64,000 bases of DNA from Platynereis dumerilii (GCA_026936325.1 JAPTHN010000003.1:62275192-62339191); one strand, 5' to 3'. Numbered from the stretch's first letter, positions 50,533 to 63,033 are shown. Notes: generated by a model not told the origin, from the sequence alone. Made by a program: numbers and translations.

Positions 50533-50556
50533 CCCCCCCCCCCCCCCCCCCCCCCC
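50533..50556. repeat. poly-C run
   Basis: 24 consecutive C residues, followed by ATGGGG. Length in the assembly may be unreliable. Confidence 0.9.
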
Positions 50557-51389
50557 ATGGGGTTCAGAACTTCAGACTGCAGGAAGAAATAGGTGTATGC
50601 CTACACCTCTCCAACACCTGGGTAAAATTCACGGGTCTATAACTGTTATATATCGTCCAGCTCAGGCCTATAGTTCAGGTCTATTCTGGAAAGCATGCTT
50701 CCCACATTAGTCTTTAGGCCAGTGTGTTTCCTTCGATCTATATAGGGCCTACATGTATAAATTCAGGTTCTTTTTACCTTCCCTGACAGCAACCCCAGCA
50801 AAAATAGATGTTAGAGTAGTTGTTTTGGTGTTATTTTACTGTTTTATCACTGAAAGGGTCACAATACGGCAACCGTTGCCTTTAACAGCAGCGGGGATGC
50901 CTCAAACGGCAGCGGGGATGCCTCAAACGGCAGCGTTGCCGTATTTTGACTTTTGCCGAACTGATATGGCTTCAACTTCATTCTTTTGTTCTGCCAAATA
51001 GCCTCTCACATCACCAAAAATTCAAGAAATTAGCACTGAAACTCCAGATTACTTGCATATCAATGCATATTGACACCTATTGATACATAAGCATCACGTT
51101 TCTCTGCATAATGTTGCAAAACAGCTACGTTTCTTGGCATAGGCCTGCAAATTGATATGCCTAGCTTTGCATATTGGAACAAAACGCAGCCCTGTTGCGT
51201 TCAAATTAAACATGTTTAATTTTTCTGCCCTCACAACGTGGTTGCACACGTTTGCATGCGTTTGTCTGCATACCCTTGCCTACCCTTGCATAGCCCTGCA
51301 TACCATTGCATAACCTATTGCGGATCTACTGCGTTTAGGAACTACGTGTGCAAACGCAGGCAAACGTGCCCAGTGGGAAAGGGGCTTAA

Positions 51390-54300
51390 CCAGCGAAATA
51401 ACCGTTACATTCCTCTCCAGTTGATCTTTGCCAAGATGGGAGTAAAGAAGTAACATACATGGTTTGCATAAAAACAAGAGATCTTTAAAAAGCAACTGAT
51501 AACCTACACAGTTTAAATCTTCTGACAATTTCTTAAACATATAATAACATATTATTGTTATATTTTTTCTCCTGTCCATATCAGAGATGCTATCAGAGGC
51601 AGAAGATGCAAATACACCTAATTAAGATGATAAATAGCATAAGTATAATGGATGGTAGTGGCGTCAGTGACATCAGCCACAGCAGTATCATTATCATCAG
51701 CGATAACCAGCCTCAGCATCTTGAGATGGGATCACGTAGCACAATGGGCAACTCATCATTATCCTGTATATCAACAATGGCCATAAGGATCAGCAGATGC
51801 CTTTCTTATCTTTATGTCCTAGCATGATGTTTATCACATTATAGTCTTTTGAGAGACTCCTGGATGTGTGTTAGGTCTTAACCGTCATGATACACCGAAC
51901 AGATACAAGTGCAATGAAACATTAGAACAGAAAATAAAGCAAATGGATCATTGGAGAAAAAACTCTCTGGAACTGGTTTGGTTTCCTAATTAAACTTATA
52001 TAGATATAATCATCATGCAATGAAATGGCTATAGCATAGATAAGTGATTAAGATAAGATGCTAAACAAGACACCAAAGGCCTCATTGGGGAATATGGCAT
52101 AATGATTTGATTATATTCTGCTTTTTTAAATGTATGAATTTAGTACACTTCATCTGGATATGGTATAATGACATGAACATGATTCCTTTGAATGATAAGA
52201 TGAGTGAAACCACAATGCCGACTAACCCAAGCTAAGATAACTCTTCACACTTCTGATTCAGATGGCAGCTATTCTGGAGAAGAGCTATTTTGAAAACCCA
52301 GATCTGCGTGAGACGGAGCTGGAGCACGGGTCATGTGGGAGTGTAATAGATAACACCTAACAGGCTTGTCTGCAAGAGATAAACCAACTGAGTGACAGAC
52401 AGGGTCAGTACTGAAATGGTTCTATTTACTCAAGGGATGTGTTCAGCAAAATGACCCCTACATCTTATCATAAACTAGTGGCCATGCAAAAGAGGCAACT
52501 TTTGAAACAAGATGTGCTTTTAAAGCTCTTCTATAGTGGAATAGATATGGTAACAAGCTTGGAAATATGAAGTATACTTCCTGGGTAATTTTTACACAAT
52601 GATAATAAAAGTCTTGTCAGATTTTGTTTTCTATGACTGTTGCAAAAACTGAGCAGACCAACTCCCATATTAAAAATTCAAATTAGATTTATTCATCAAG
52701 GGATGATGAGAGGATCACAATGATGATCCTGTAGTAAAACATAACATGGTTGCCAGCTGTTTTTACACAATATGAGGATAAGCCACATTCCATTAGCATG
52801 TGAAATTTCTGTAAGACTCTTATTTACAAGTCTCTTCGTGAATTCTCTGATATTATCTGCTGCACACTCCCACAGTCCTTGCCTTTAGTTAGCCACACTC
52901 ATTGAAATGGTGCTTGCATGATAAATCTCATGCATGATTAAATAAATGTGTTCGTTATTATTGAATGTTTTCCCTGGAGCTGCTTTTTGTTTTTTACCTG
53001 GCAACATTTACTGAAGTTTCAGCACGAAATGCAAAGAACTCTCAAATGTCTCACGTAAAATGAAGGTTATGTGGCTGCTGTATACTTTGGCAAGAGACTT
53101 TGCTGAAAGTAAATCATACTTCACCCTCTTGCAGGGCCTTTGTTGAGCAAGTAGGAGCTGCCTGACTTGGGACTCCAGTATTTATAAACCACTTTCCAGT
53201 CCCCCCTTCATTTGATTTGTCAACTTCTAAACACAAGGAGTTGCCTGACTTATCTTTAGAGGGATGCACCTATCGTCCCGCTTTGAGAAATATCAGATCC
53301 TGCCTATACCTGGAGTTTCCTATTGTATTTTACACAACAGTCATGGTGAGCTCATTTGGCACAACACACCTTGTTTGCATTATTTCCTCCTTGCTCACAT
53401 GATCAAAAGTAATACAATGCTGATAGTTATATTTCCAATTTTTCAGTACTCCTCTTACTCTGTTTCCAGCCGCAATGAGAGCGTATCATAGTCTGTGAGG
53501 TCCCTAACTATATACAATGTAATTCCTTTGCAAGCTACATTCTGTCAAACTCCATTGTCCAGCATAAGCCACCTGCCAAGGAGAAGTCCCTAAGCCTTCT
53601 TGGTTTGAAGGTCAATGGTCAGGGTCAAAATGTAACAGGATCACCATGCCGACCTTTCCAGACACATTAACACAGCATAACACACTTGGGGCTAGCGTTA
53701 ATCCGGTGGTCAATTCAGCATGCAAGCAGCATCCATAGGAGTCTGTGGAAAGACTGTCTGTACAATGCAGTATTACTGCATCCTGATGTTCTCAATAATT
53801 GCAAAATTTTCATGGTTCTTTGCATTGAAGGAAATGTGGGCCGAAGTGATTCTTTTGTGACGCTGTATTTTCTTTGATACGTATATCATGACCTAAATCA
53901 CTGATGTCATAAATTTGACTTATAATGGCCTTTATGAAATTGAAGGAACTGGAAAGTTCTGAATTTTAAACTGCAGATAGAAATTACAACAACCGGAATA
54001 CTTCTACGTTATCTTGCTGTGAAGTATCTCATCATATGTGAAAAGTAAGCTTTTCTATTCTTAATCCTCGAGAGGCTCTGCAGCTCCAAGCAATCCTATG
54101 AGTATATTACAGTTCCCTGTCCATACAGTGCAAATTGGCTGTACTCTTGATTAGCAAGTAATCAGTAGGTCTTGGAACACCATCGCCTTTTATTGCCATT
54201 AGTGATATTGAGCGAGAAACTGTTGCACTGTGTTGCTTCCCCATAGTATTCTGAAATAGCAGCTCCCTATGATAGGCAAAGCTCACATCAATTCATTCCG

Positions 54301-55256
54301 TTCATTCTTCAATGTTATCTGTACTTTTCCTGGTCTGTCCTAATGGACTATCTCTCCATACTTACATGGGATTGCTTTCACATCTAATGAAACAGATACC
54401 CACACAATTGTACTCAATTGCACCAGCCCTTGTAAGTGTTGATGAACACAGAGAGTAATTCAGTTAAAGAGCCCACGCTCAGCAATGGGCACTCCTTATC
54501 TCTCAGTCTATCTTTACTATTCAGTCTATCTATCATTTTGTTAGTCTATCTGTCTGTCCATCTATCTATTTAATACATGTGGTATCCTTCCATATAATTT
54601 TATATCTTGCTGAATCCCCTTTCATTCTGGTCTATTTTGTTCTGTTCTATTCTTTTCTGTACTTTCCAAGCTTGCCTTAGTATGTTTTTTGCCCAATTGT
54701 ATTTAATGCTGGTTGCATTTTATTACCTCATAGAATTTTGCTTTTGTCCTTACATCCTGAAGTCTTGGTGTTTTTATTGTTATTTGCCACCCCTGTTTGC
54801 TTTGCTTTTGTGTTGGATTTGTTTTGTGTAATAAAGCACAACTTTATGTAAGTGTCTTATCCCTTAGTCCTTACTTTAATTAAGCGGCTAAGTACGATGT
54901 ACATTACATACTCTCCCGCAATTTCAGCTTTTGTCTAAAGGAAAGCAATATGGATAATTTAACTTCTTTTACCAGACTGTGAAATTTCTAGAATCCTGTC
55001 TTGAATACACAACAACGTCGCTTAATTGAATTAAGTCATTCACTTTCTAAGTTTTTTCAGTCACTCATAGAATTTCAATGTGTTGCTACCTAATTTGCTA
55101 CTATGTTCTCATGCAGTCAGATATTTTTCTAGACAGTTACACTTTAGTTTGCTTGTAATTCAATGAATAATTTGCAAATCACATCTGCATATGGCAGATT
55201 ATTGCAAATCTCAAAAAGTGGCAGTTTGATACAACTAATTGTGTTTTTTTTTTCAG
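51390..55256. other. flank, nothing recognised
   Basis: About 3.9 kb of mostly unique AT-rich sequence. An ATGCAAAT octamer followed closely by CTAATTAAG (about 51,605-51,625) resembles POU and homeobox sites, but single matches are expected by chance. An 80-codon open stretch at 53,166-53,402 contains an ATG|GTGAGC donor-like site (about 53,344) but has no recognisable domain. Confidence 0.5.
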
Positions 55257-55276
55257 GTTTTAACCCACCTGGCAAG
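55257..55276 (+). other. candidate 20-nt micro-exon
   Basis: GTTTTAACCCACCTGGCAAG is bounded by a strong 3' splice site (ten or more T then CAG, with ACTAAT 15-20 nt upstream as a possible branch point) and by a GTAATT donor. No neighbouring exon was found to test phase. Chance occurrence is quite possible. Confidence 0.15.
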
Positions 55277-57464
55277 GTAATTGACCGATATTCATTATTA
55301 TTACTGGATAAAAAGCCCCAACTATTATCCAGTGAATGTATTTCAATCACAGGCTAAATCATTGTGCTCTCCGGTAGGCTTCATAACTCAGCTAATCATT
55401 ATCTGTCCAGGAAAAAAACACACTATTGAAAACGAAATGAACATGATGCAATTTATCAAATTTACAAGAGAACATTCATTCATAATATCAGAATATTATG
55501 GCCAATCACCTTAGACCATTCTTGTTGGTATTCAAAATGAAGCTCTTTAAAACATATATCAATACTTCAAGGGATGGTTGCACCACTAAATTTTAACCGA
55601 TTTGTATGAAACTTACACACAGAAAATCTTTCACAATAGGCATTCAAACTTTTTGGCTATGAATTTGAGAGCCACCATTTTCTGTGTAGATTCTATTTCA
55701 GCATCAAGGAAGGGTTGTGATGCCTATGATTGAGATGTCTCCTTAAGGTTATCATATCTCTCTTTTACTGAGGCAGTACAGTTTTTTAGGATTTGACTTT
55801 AATCTGCTCTGACCTGTTCTTTAGCTTTGTGGTTTCCTTGTTGATTTTTGTTAGATCATGAAGTCAGGGGAACCTGGCACTGGGGTCTATGTTTGTAATT
55901 GTAATGAAGATATCTATATATAATGAATAAAATGATCTCTTCTGCATTTTGCTATTTATATTGCTTCTAATTTTATGAATGAATTACTAATTTATTTCTG
56001 CATTCAATATACAAGATTAATAGGAACCTTTGCCCTCAGATGATAGACTGACAAAAGTGCTTGCACTTTGGTTTATCCTGCATCATAAGGATGCCTATCC
56101 TGTTCATTCAGGTGACCAAAGGTTGACAGGGAAATTAATGAAAGCTAAGAACATAAATCAACTGGAAATTGCAGTGTAGTAAAAGCAAGTTATATTAAGT
56201 GATGAACGTGGACAAATTGCATAGAGCACATGAACAAATGTTGTCTTTACTTGATAAGTTTGAAGAACAGTGTGAGTCATGAAATTCATGATATCTGCAT
56301 TTTAGCTCTTGTCTTTAGTCAGACAATTTTTCTCAGTCACATCACATCTTACAATTCCAAATTGCATATTTTTTGTTGCATTTTTGAAATGGTTTTTAAT
56401 CTAAATGAGATTCTTTATTCACAATTATGTCTTTCCTTCAATACATATTTGATTTCTGCAAGACAGGCCAATTTCAAAAAGATATGAGTTGTTCCTACTA
56501 AAGAAAAACCTTGCTTACTTGAAAACTTCATCTGAGTAAGTCAGATCAATTCTAATTCAGTGAATTCAAAGCCATCCATAGCCCATGCTTCCATTTAGAT
56601 TTCTCAGTCACATTTCCTTATAGTCTGAAAATATGAATCAATTTCACAGTTTTGTAAATCCATTATGTCTGCAGAAGCTTGGGCCTGCTTCATCTGTGGA
56701 AAATTTAATAATGGATCATCTCTTGATCATCTCTTAACTGATATCACTCAATATCTTTTCATTACCGACTCAAATAGCTATCATGTATCAGTTTTGATCG
56801 CTCAGGCAGAACATTACAAGACTGAAAGGTTCATGAATGAAAATGAAACTGCATCAGCCAGCTCATTACAAGATAAAACATTGAATAGTAATCTTCGAAA
56901 TTAGTCATTACATCACAGCCTGATTCAGTAATTGGCAAAGTTATTACATTTATTATGAATTGCAAGTTTTACTGAAAATTTATACAGCATCATATCAGTT
57001 TGAAAGGTGCTAAAAGAGACGCCATAGTGAATGAGCTTTTGTAGGTAAACAGAATGAATCGATCTGCCAAAAGCTCATTTTATCATCCTTACAACCTGGT
57101 TTGTATCATTTTCCTAGTGTTGAGTTTAGCAAATGTTAAACCTAATATTTAACATCCATGTTTGCAATGAACTGGGATAATAATATCAGGAGCATATTTT
57201 GAGGGCATCTGAATTATTTTGGAGCATCAATATGTGATTTGTGAATAAAAGCTTATTAACTGACACTTGTTCAAAACGTCTCATCATGTCATAAAATAGT
57301 GGCAACCCACATGAGCCTTGATTGGCTTGTGGTTCACATTACGAATACCTGCAGAAATTAATGTGTGTTTACACTAACTATGGCATAAACAAATATTTTG
57401 TTATGTTAGATACTAGTTCTGTTCAATTTTCCTCTTTTCAAAACAGTCTTTTGAAGCTTCAATT
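55277..57464. other. flank, nothing recognised
   Basis: Unique-looking AT-rich sequence. A 79-codon open frame at 56,665-56,904 follows a CTGCAG acceptor-like site, but no family motif was seen. Confidence 0.5.
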
Positions 57465-57618
57465 GTACTCGTGATGTACTCACTACGAGTACGAGTACTT
57501 TAGCAATGTACTCGAGTACGAGTACGAGTACTGTACTCATGATTTGGCACGAGTACTGAGTACATGCGAACACTTGGAAAAATGTATTCGAGTACTTGTG
57601 TACTCGTGCCCAACCCTG
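57465..57618. mobile_element. GAGTAC-repeat fragment with a hAT-like right end
   Basis: Dense GAGTAC / GTACTC repeats in both orientations, ending GTACTCGTGCCCAACCCTG. The inverse, CAGGGTTGGGCACGAGTAC, has the form of a hAT terminus. No left terminus was found, so it appears truncated. Confidence 0.6.
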
Positions 57619-60394
57619 CCCCACATAGGCTTGGCCAATAGCTGACATATCTTGGCATGATTAATAACTGTCAGACAACTCATAAAATACCAGTTAGTGG
57701 TGATAAAGACCTACAGAGCAACAATAAATCACAGACAAATTGTACCACATCATGGCCTCTGAAGGCTATTGCCATACTAGCCTTCCAAACCAGTGAGAGG
57801 GTTATGAAGCCCCACCATATTTGGGATGCCCTTAGCAATTTGTCAGGCAGAAAGCTCTCGCCTTTCAACTCGACTGTTTTCCTCCTCACAGTTGGACAAA
57901 GTGGACCTTGTAGAGCAGCCCCATTCGTTATCAGCCTTTCATCATGCTATCAGATTAATCACTTACATATCTTGCCTTATTATCAAGGCTTTGGTTGCTA
58001 TGCCAAGCATTCACAGCAGAAATAGCCAGACTTGTGTTTGCATCCATTAGCTTCTATTTGTCTGGCTCTTCTGCAAGGGCTCAAAGGATTCCACTATGTA
58101 TCAGCTATGTACCAATATAACTGTTCTAGATACATGTAACCCAGCCTGTTTCCTTCTATTGTCCTGCTTACAAATTGTCTGAAACATAAAAGATAGGTTT
58201 TCTATGGCATTTTTGGGTATTTCCAGTCCTGGAATTGATGAACACAGTACAAAACTACCATTTTTTAAAAATGCAGTTTAGAAGGATTGCATTTCAGATC
58301 TCATGAGCTAGATCGTTTCTTATCTGTCTAGCTGAAATGATGATTTGAAACAGGATAAGTAAGTTTCTTTGATGCATGATGAGTTTGTATAGAGCATTGT
58401 TGCAATGTTGAAGATAATACTTCTAAATATTGATAACATTCAAAGAATTTTTGAAGTTGTTTGAAGGGCTGCCATGTATAAATATGCAGTTCTCACCAGT
58501 TGTGACTGACCTCGCAATAGTCCGGGCAACTGGTGGAATGACCCACCACAAATTGCAATAGTTTTGTGTCATATACCATTTGAAAGCTTACATCTTCTTC
58601 TACAACATATCAAAAGTTTACCAAAATATATTTAGTGGAAGACCCTTTTTCAGATGTGGGAACAATTTCAGGCAGTGCGGAAGAAGGCTTCGGGGTAAAA
58701 TGACGAAAAGTACATAATAAATTTCAAATATTCAATGAAAACGATCCAGATTCCATTTAAAAGTGAAGATCTATTTACAAATATGTGCTACATAATATAT
58801 TGAGTGATCTGTTAAATTATTTAGAATAAATATTCAATAAATATCATGCAGTACTGCTGTCGGTGCCAAAATCCTGGAAAATATTCACTTTCATCAAGAT
58901 GTGTAAACCTTTTCTTCTGAAATTCACACATTGCAGTCAAATGCCTTGTGGGGTCAGGTCATATCTTTGAATAATCCCTTTTTGGCGGGGATGGGAGGTA
59001 TAGTTGATCACTTCTTTGTGAATAAGTATCTCATTTCTATCACTTCCTTCGACAAGCAGCACAACCACACTTGACCAACAAGATGCACAGAATGAAGACA
59101 GGGACAATTGTGTTTTGCTAGTAATCATAGGCCCTTGAGGAACAGTTTTTAAAATTGACATAAAAAAGGCGTGGATCCTGAAGGCATGTGAGAAAAAAGA
59201 CAAATACGTAAATCCAAAGAACATTCTCACTTATTTGATGAGATGAGGAAGTCCTTTGCACGCTATATTTGGTCAGGGGCTATACATCTACATTTAACTA
59301 TAAATAAAGACAACTGTTTTGTTCATACACTATAGTTGTCCTGATTTGTATGAATTTTTTCATGGAAGGGGGTCACGATCCTGCACCTCTTCTTTGAAAA
59401 ATTATTATACTTTTGCTTACGAAAAAGGTTTACAGTTAAAATCACAGGCCAGAATTTGTGATTTCATTGTGCTTGACCCCTCCCTTTCAAAGCTCCTGCA
59501 TCTGACCCTGATGATGCCTGCCCTTGATGATGGTCAGAGAGTTTAATGAAATTTACTTGGTTTTGAAGAGATATTATTTGTGGCAATCTACTGGAACTGG
59601 TCATGTAAACAGCCACAAGCAGCATGCAAATGAGTATGATAGGCCTATGGCAGAACAAAATTGTTTTCTTTCATACTGTGGGAATCTTAGATTAATAACA
59701 ATAACATTGGATAACAAAATGAATGTTTATACTTTTACGTTACCAGCGCCTCTGCAAGTTATACAGTAGCTATGGGAGGAACAGAACAAAGTGACATGAC
59801 TAGTATTGATAATTAATCACAAAAGATATAAACAAAAATTAATGTTTGTGAAAAGTCACCTAACCAATCAGTTAGAATTATATGGCAATGACCAATGTTT
59901 GTAAAAAAATTATGTAACGAATCAGTTAACACTTTTGGAGAATCTGAACAATCCAATTCAAGGAGTCCCTCTGACACTTTGTGTCATCGGCTTATGGAGT
60001 CTGTATTTGTGGCATGTGAACTTCATCCTGGCGGGATGGCCAATGTAATAAGATAAATGGCACTCTATATTAGAGATTTCTTGCTGCAGATCTGTGCACA
60101 TTGATATTTGCATTGTGAACTTGTACAGTGGATGCCAGATCCATAACATCTTTTATCAAGCCCAGGAACCAGGAGAATGCAGACCCAAAAATTGTCTGAA
60201 AGTTGGCTAATCAACAAAATGTAGAAGGTGCTTGATGGTACTAGTGTAGATCCTTCATTATAAAAATAGTTAGCTACAGACATACAGCTAGGTAACTCCT
60301 AATGTAGTAGAGGCCGGGAGCGAGGCATGAGCCCCCGAGACCATGGCACAGGCTATCAAAATAGCGAGGCCGCCAAAACCTACCCAAAGACAGC
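57619..60394. other. flank, nothing recognised
   Basis: About 2.8 kb. Open frames of 97-122 codons occur, but none has a domain I recognise. A 9-bp inverted repeat, CACCAGTTG (58,495) and CAACTGGTG (58,528), was noted. Confidence 0.5.
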
Positions 60395-60752
60395 TGAGAC
60401 TGAGGCAAGGCCAAGGATTGGGCATCCGAGACCAAGGCCAGGGCCATCAAGGCCCTGAGACCTCCAACACTGACTCCTATGCAATATTAGAAGTTAATGG
60501 CAACGAATTTGTGATCAAATTTAACAGGAATTACAGGATGGCTTCAGCACTTCTTCAAAAACATCAACAACGGTTGTTGAGACCGAGGCAAGGCCAAGGA
60601 TTGGGCATCCGAGACCAAGGCCGAGGCCATCAAAATATGGCCCTGAGACCTCCAACACTGACTCCTCTGCAATATTGGAGGTTAATGGCAAAGAATTTGT
60701 GATCTCATCTAACAAGATGGCTTCAGTACTTCTTCTAAAAACATCAGCAAAG
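60395..60752. repeat. two tandem copies of a 183-bp unit
   Basis: TGAGACYGAGGCAAGGCCAA at 60,395 and again at 60,578; the alignment continues through GAGACCTCCAACACTGACTC and TTGCTA-type ends. The first half of each unit is made of GGCCAAGG-like words. The Gln/Gly-rich open frame across it follows from the repeat, and I do not call it a gene. Confidence 0.9.
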
Positions 60753-60953
60753 GTTGCTAAAGAAGCCAGAGTCCCAATGTATCTTCTCTGTCAGTTTTGG
60801 TCTAGCAAACTATGGAAATAATGATGTAATTTACAAAGATTTTGGCTTGCATTGAACAGACTACTCAGAAAATAAGCTTGGGGGGAGGGGGCAAATGCAA
60901 AATCTATTCCAGTCAACGAAGTCAGCTGACCCACTGTATTGACATAGCTTTTT

Positions 60954-62049
60954 ACCTTCAGCGAACGAAGTTCGAAGAAGGTATTGTAATCACTTGGGTA
61001 AAAATGTTGTCCGTCCGCCGGGCGGGCGGGCGGGCGGGCGGGCGGTCGGGCGGCGGGCGGATAGATCGTTTCCGGGCCAGCACTCGGCCTCTATTGAGTG
61101 TACATGGATGAAATTTGGTACACATATAGCCTGTATGGTCCTGTTGTGCCTTTTGATGGTCTAATTGATAGATATTCAATACCTTTTGAAATAATTGAGA
61201 AAATATAAAAATTATTTTTGTTCGTTTCCGGGGCAAATCTCAGTCACTATTGCATGTGCACTAATGAAATTTGGTACAGATGTGGGCTATATGGTCTAGT
61301 TGTGCCTTTTGATGGTCTCATTGATGGATATTTTATACTTTTAGCAAAAATTTGGAAAATAGAAAAATATGTATTTTTTGGTTCTTTGGGCTGAGACTCG
61401 GTCACTATTGCATGTAAATGGATAAGGTTTGGTACACACATGGCCCAAAAGGTCTTGTTGTGCCCTTTGAAAGGTCTGGTGGAAAATATTAAATGCTATT
61501 TGAAATATTGAAAAAAAAGATAAAAAATAAAATTTTTGTTTCTGGCCCCAGACTTGGTCACTATTGCATGTACATGGATAAAGTTTGGTACACATATGAC
61601 TTATGTTGTCTAGTTGTACCTTTTCATGGTCTGACTGTACATATTCTATACTTTTTGTAATATTGAGAAAAATTATTAAAAATACTTATTTTCTTATTGG
61701 AGCCAAAACGTGCCCACTATTGGATATACAGCAATGCCATTTCCTACACATATCACCTATAAAATGTAGCAGTGCTTTTTGACTAGTATTTAACACTTTT
61801 TGAATGATTGGAAAAACTTTGTACATGCATAAAACCGTACCATAATATAAGTAAATCAGTATAATAGGGCCTTTCCCTGCTTTTACAAACCCTGGCAAGC
61901 ACACAGGTAGATCGCAGGGCAGCAGGCAAATAACAGATAATAGAACGCCGTTACTCGACCACTGTTGCATACCTATAATATACGGAATTTGGTAACACGC
62001 CAATTTTATGATGTAATGTAATCTTCTAAATGTGTTATTCGCTGAAGGT
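60954..62049. mobile_element. ACCTTCAGCGAA-ended element with GGGC run and 155-bp tandem array
   Basis: ACCTTCAGCGAA at 60,954-60,965 and its exact inverse TTCGCTGAAGGT at 62,038-62,049. Inside are GAAGAAGGTATTGTAATCAC, a (GGGC)n stretch at 61,018-61,062 and a tandem array of about 155-bp units. The paired ends suggest a mobile element, but no target duplication is evident and the 12-bp ends alone are modest evidence. Confidence 0.55.
61068..61820. repeat. about five tandem units of roughly 155 bp
   Basis: Units begin near 61,068, 61,222, 61,383, 61,539 and 61,697. Shared words are CACTATTGCATGTACATGGA, then AAATTTGGTACACATATG, then GTTGTGCCTTTTGATGGTCT, followed by an A/T-rich end. Similarity falls from left to right, and traces of a sixth unit appear near 61,950. 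Confidence 0.85.
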
Positions 62050-62676
62050 TTGCTGCTGCGCAGCCTATGTTTATGCTTCTACAATGAGGCAAAAATGTTT
62101 GAATGCAAGGGGTGCTTCCATTTGGAAAAAATGGAAAGACCAAATGTTAGAGATCAACCAGCACTTTTTACAATATGCTTGGCAGATTGAGGCATAACAC
62201 TCAAGATATACAGGCTACAGTAGCCTTCCTGCGTTGCGAGTGGAGGGAGCAGGCTACAATATTTCACTAGAGCTGCTGTATTTCAAGTCCACGAATGCAT
62301 GCTAATCTGAACATGCTGAAGCAGCCCAACGCATTTCTGCAGAGTTTTTGCAGAGCTCGGACCTGATAGACACCCAATTTGACTTGAGTTGTGTTAGTCT
62401 GCAGCCACGCTTGCTCGTCTGCCTGTTGTCAGTCAGCATGATATACATATATCAGATATGCAGTTTGCAACTACCTCGCAGCCCTCTTAGCGTCCTTGAG
62501 AATCGTAAGATCATCTGAAAATTTAGCTGATGGTTTTGACTGCCTCAGAAAAAGTTCAGTGTCGAAAGTATGGATGTGTGCTTCTACACACGATTTCCAG
62601 GACAAAGAGTGAATAGAGAGGGCATGTCTCAGTTATCAACAAAGGCAAAAGTACATAGATCTACCTGACTATTTTA

Positions 62677-63033
62677 ATGGATATTCTTCTGCCACGGACA
62701 ACACACATGGGAGACAAATGGAGGTTACGCACATCATCATGTTCAGGTTCATTTCACGTAATCAATGGTGATCAACCTATTGAAACTAAGAAAGGAGGAT
62801 TCCTCTTCAACTCTTCAACAAATGCAAAAATGGCATACTTGTTCATGCACATTCTTAGTAATAAAGTGAGAAAATGCGAAAAGGCAGAACATGACAGATG
62901 GCTACGAAGCAGCTCCAGGAAGGATAGATTCATTGTGCCAGGTGAAGTGCCGGACAGCCCGTTCTTTGTTATGACACTTTTTCTCAGATATGTAGAATTG
63001 GAAAAAGAAAAGCAATGTAAAATTGGTAATTGA
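62677..63033 (+). CDS. 118-codon open frame, unknown, possible single exon
   Basis: ATG-initiated frame outside any repeat I can define. Its composition is protein-like (acidic and basic residues well mixed, no low complexity), ending LFLRYVELEKEKQCKIGN. A possible donor (ATTG|GTAATT) lies just before the stop. No domain, signal peptide or membrane segment was recognised, and no promoter or acceptor is convincing. A frame of this length can occur by chance in 64 kb, so this is only a candidate. Confidence 0.2.
   Translation: MDILLPRTTHMGDKWRLRTSSCSGSFHVINGDQPIETKKGGFLFNSSTNAKMAYLFMHILSNKVRKCEKAEHDRWLRSSSRKDRFIVPGEVPDSPFFVMTLFLRYVELEKEKQCKIGN

Larger units (their letters stand above)
45488..50963. 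mobile_element. 5.5-kb TIR element with CAGTTCGGC ends, copy 2
   Basis: Same termini as 12,493-18,306: CAGTTCGGCAAACGTCAAAA at left and TTTTGACTTTTGCCGAACTG at right, again flanked by ATAT. The left 650 bp, the pyrimidine-rich middle, the SINE and the right 270 bp align with copy 1. Insertions private to this copy are at 46,155-47,597, 47,955-49,244 and 49,469-49,751. No transposase frame is seen. Confidence 0.9.
44276..51386. mobile_element. AGCCCCTTTCCC-ended TIR element, outermost layer of a nest
   Basis: Left end AGCCCCTTTCCCATTGGGCA and, inverted from the right, AGCCCCTTTCCCACTGGGCA, flanked by TAA (44,273-44,275 and 51,387-51,389). A 3-bp TAA/TTA duplication is the hallmark of PIF/Harbinger elements; the assignment is inference. 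Its own DNA is only about 640 bp (44,276-44,470 and 50,968-51,386), with many GCATA and TTGCATA words near the right end. The rest is a mariner-like element and the 5.5-kb element, inserted about 13 bp apart. Confidence 0.8.

Noticed and set aside
60343-60702. Gln/Gly/Arg-rich 119-codon frame
   Set aside because: Falls within the 183-bp tandem repeat; composition follows the repeat.
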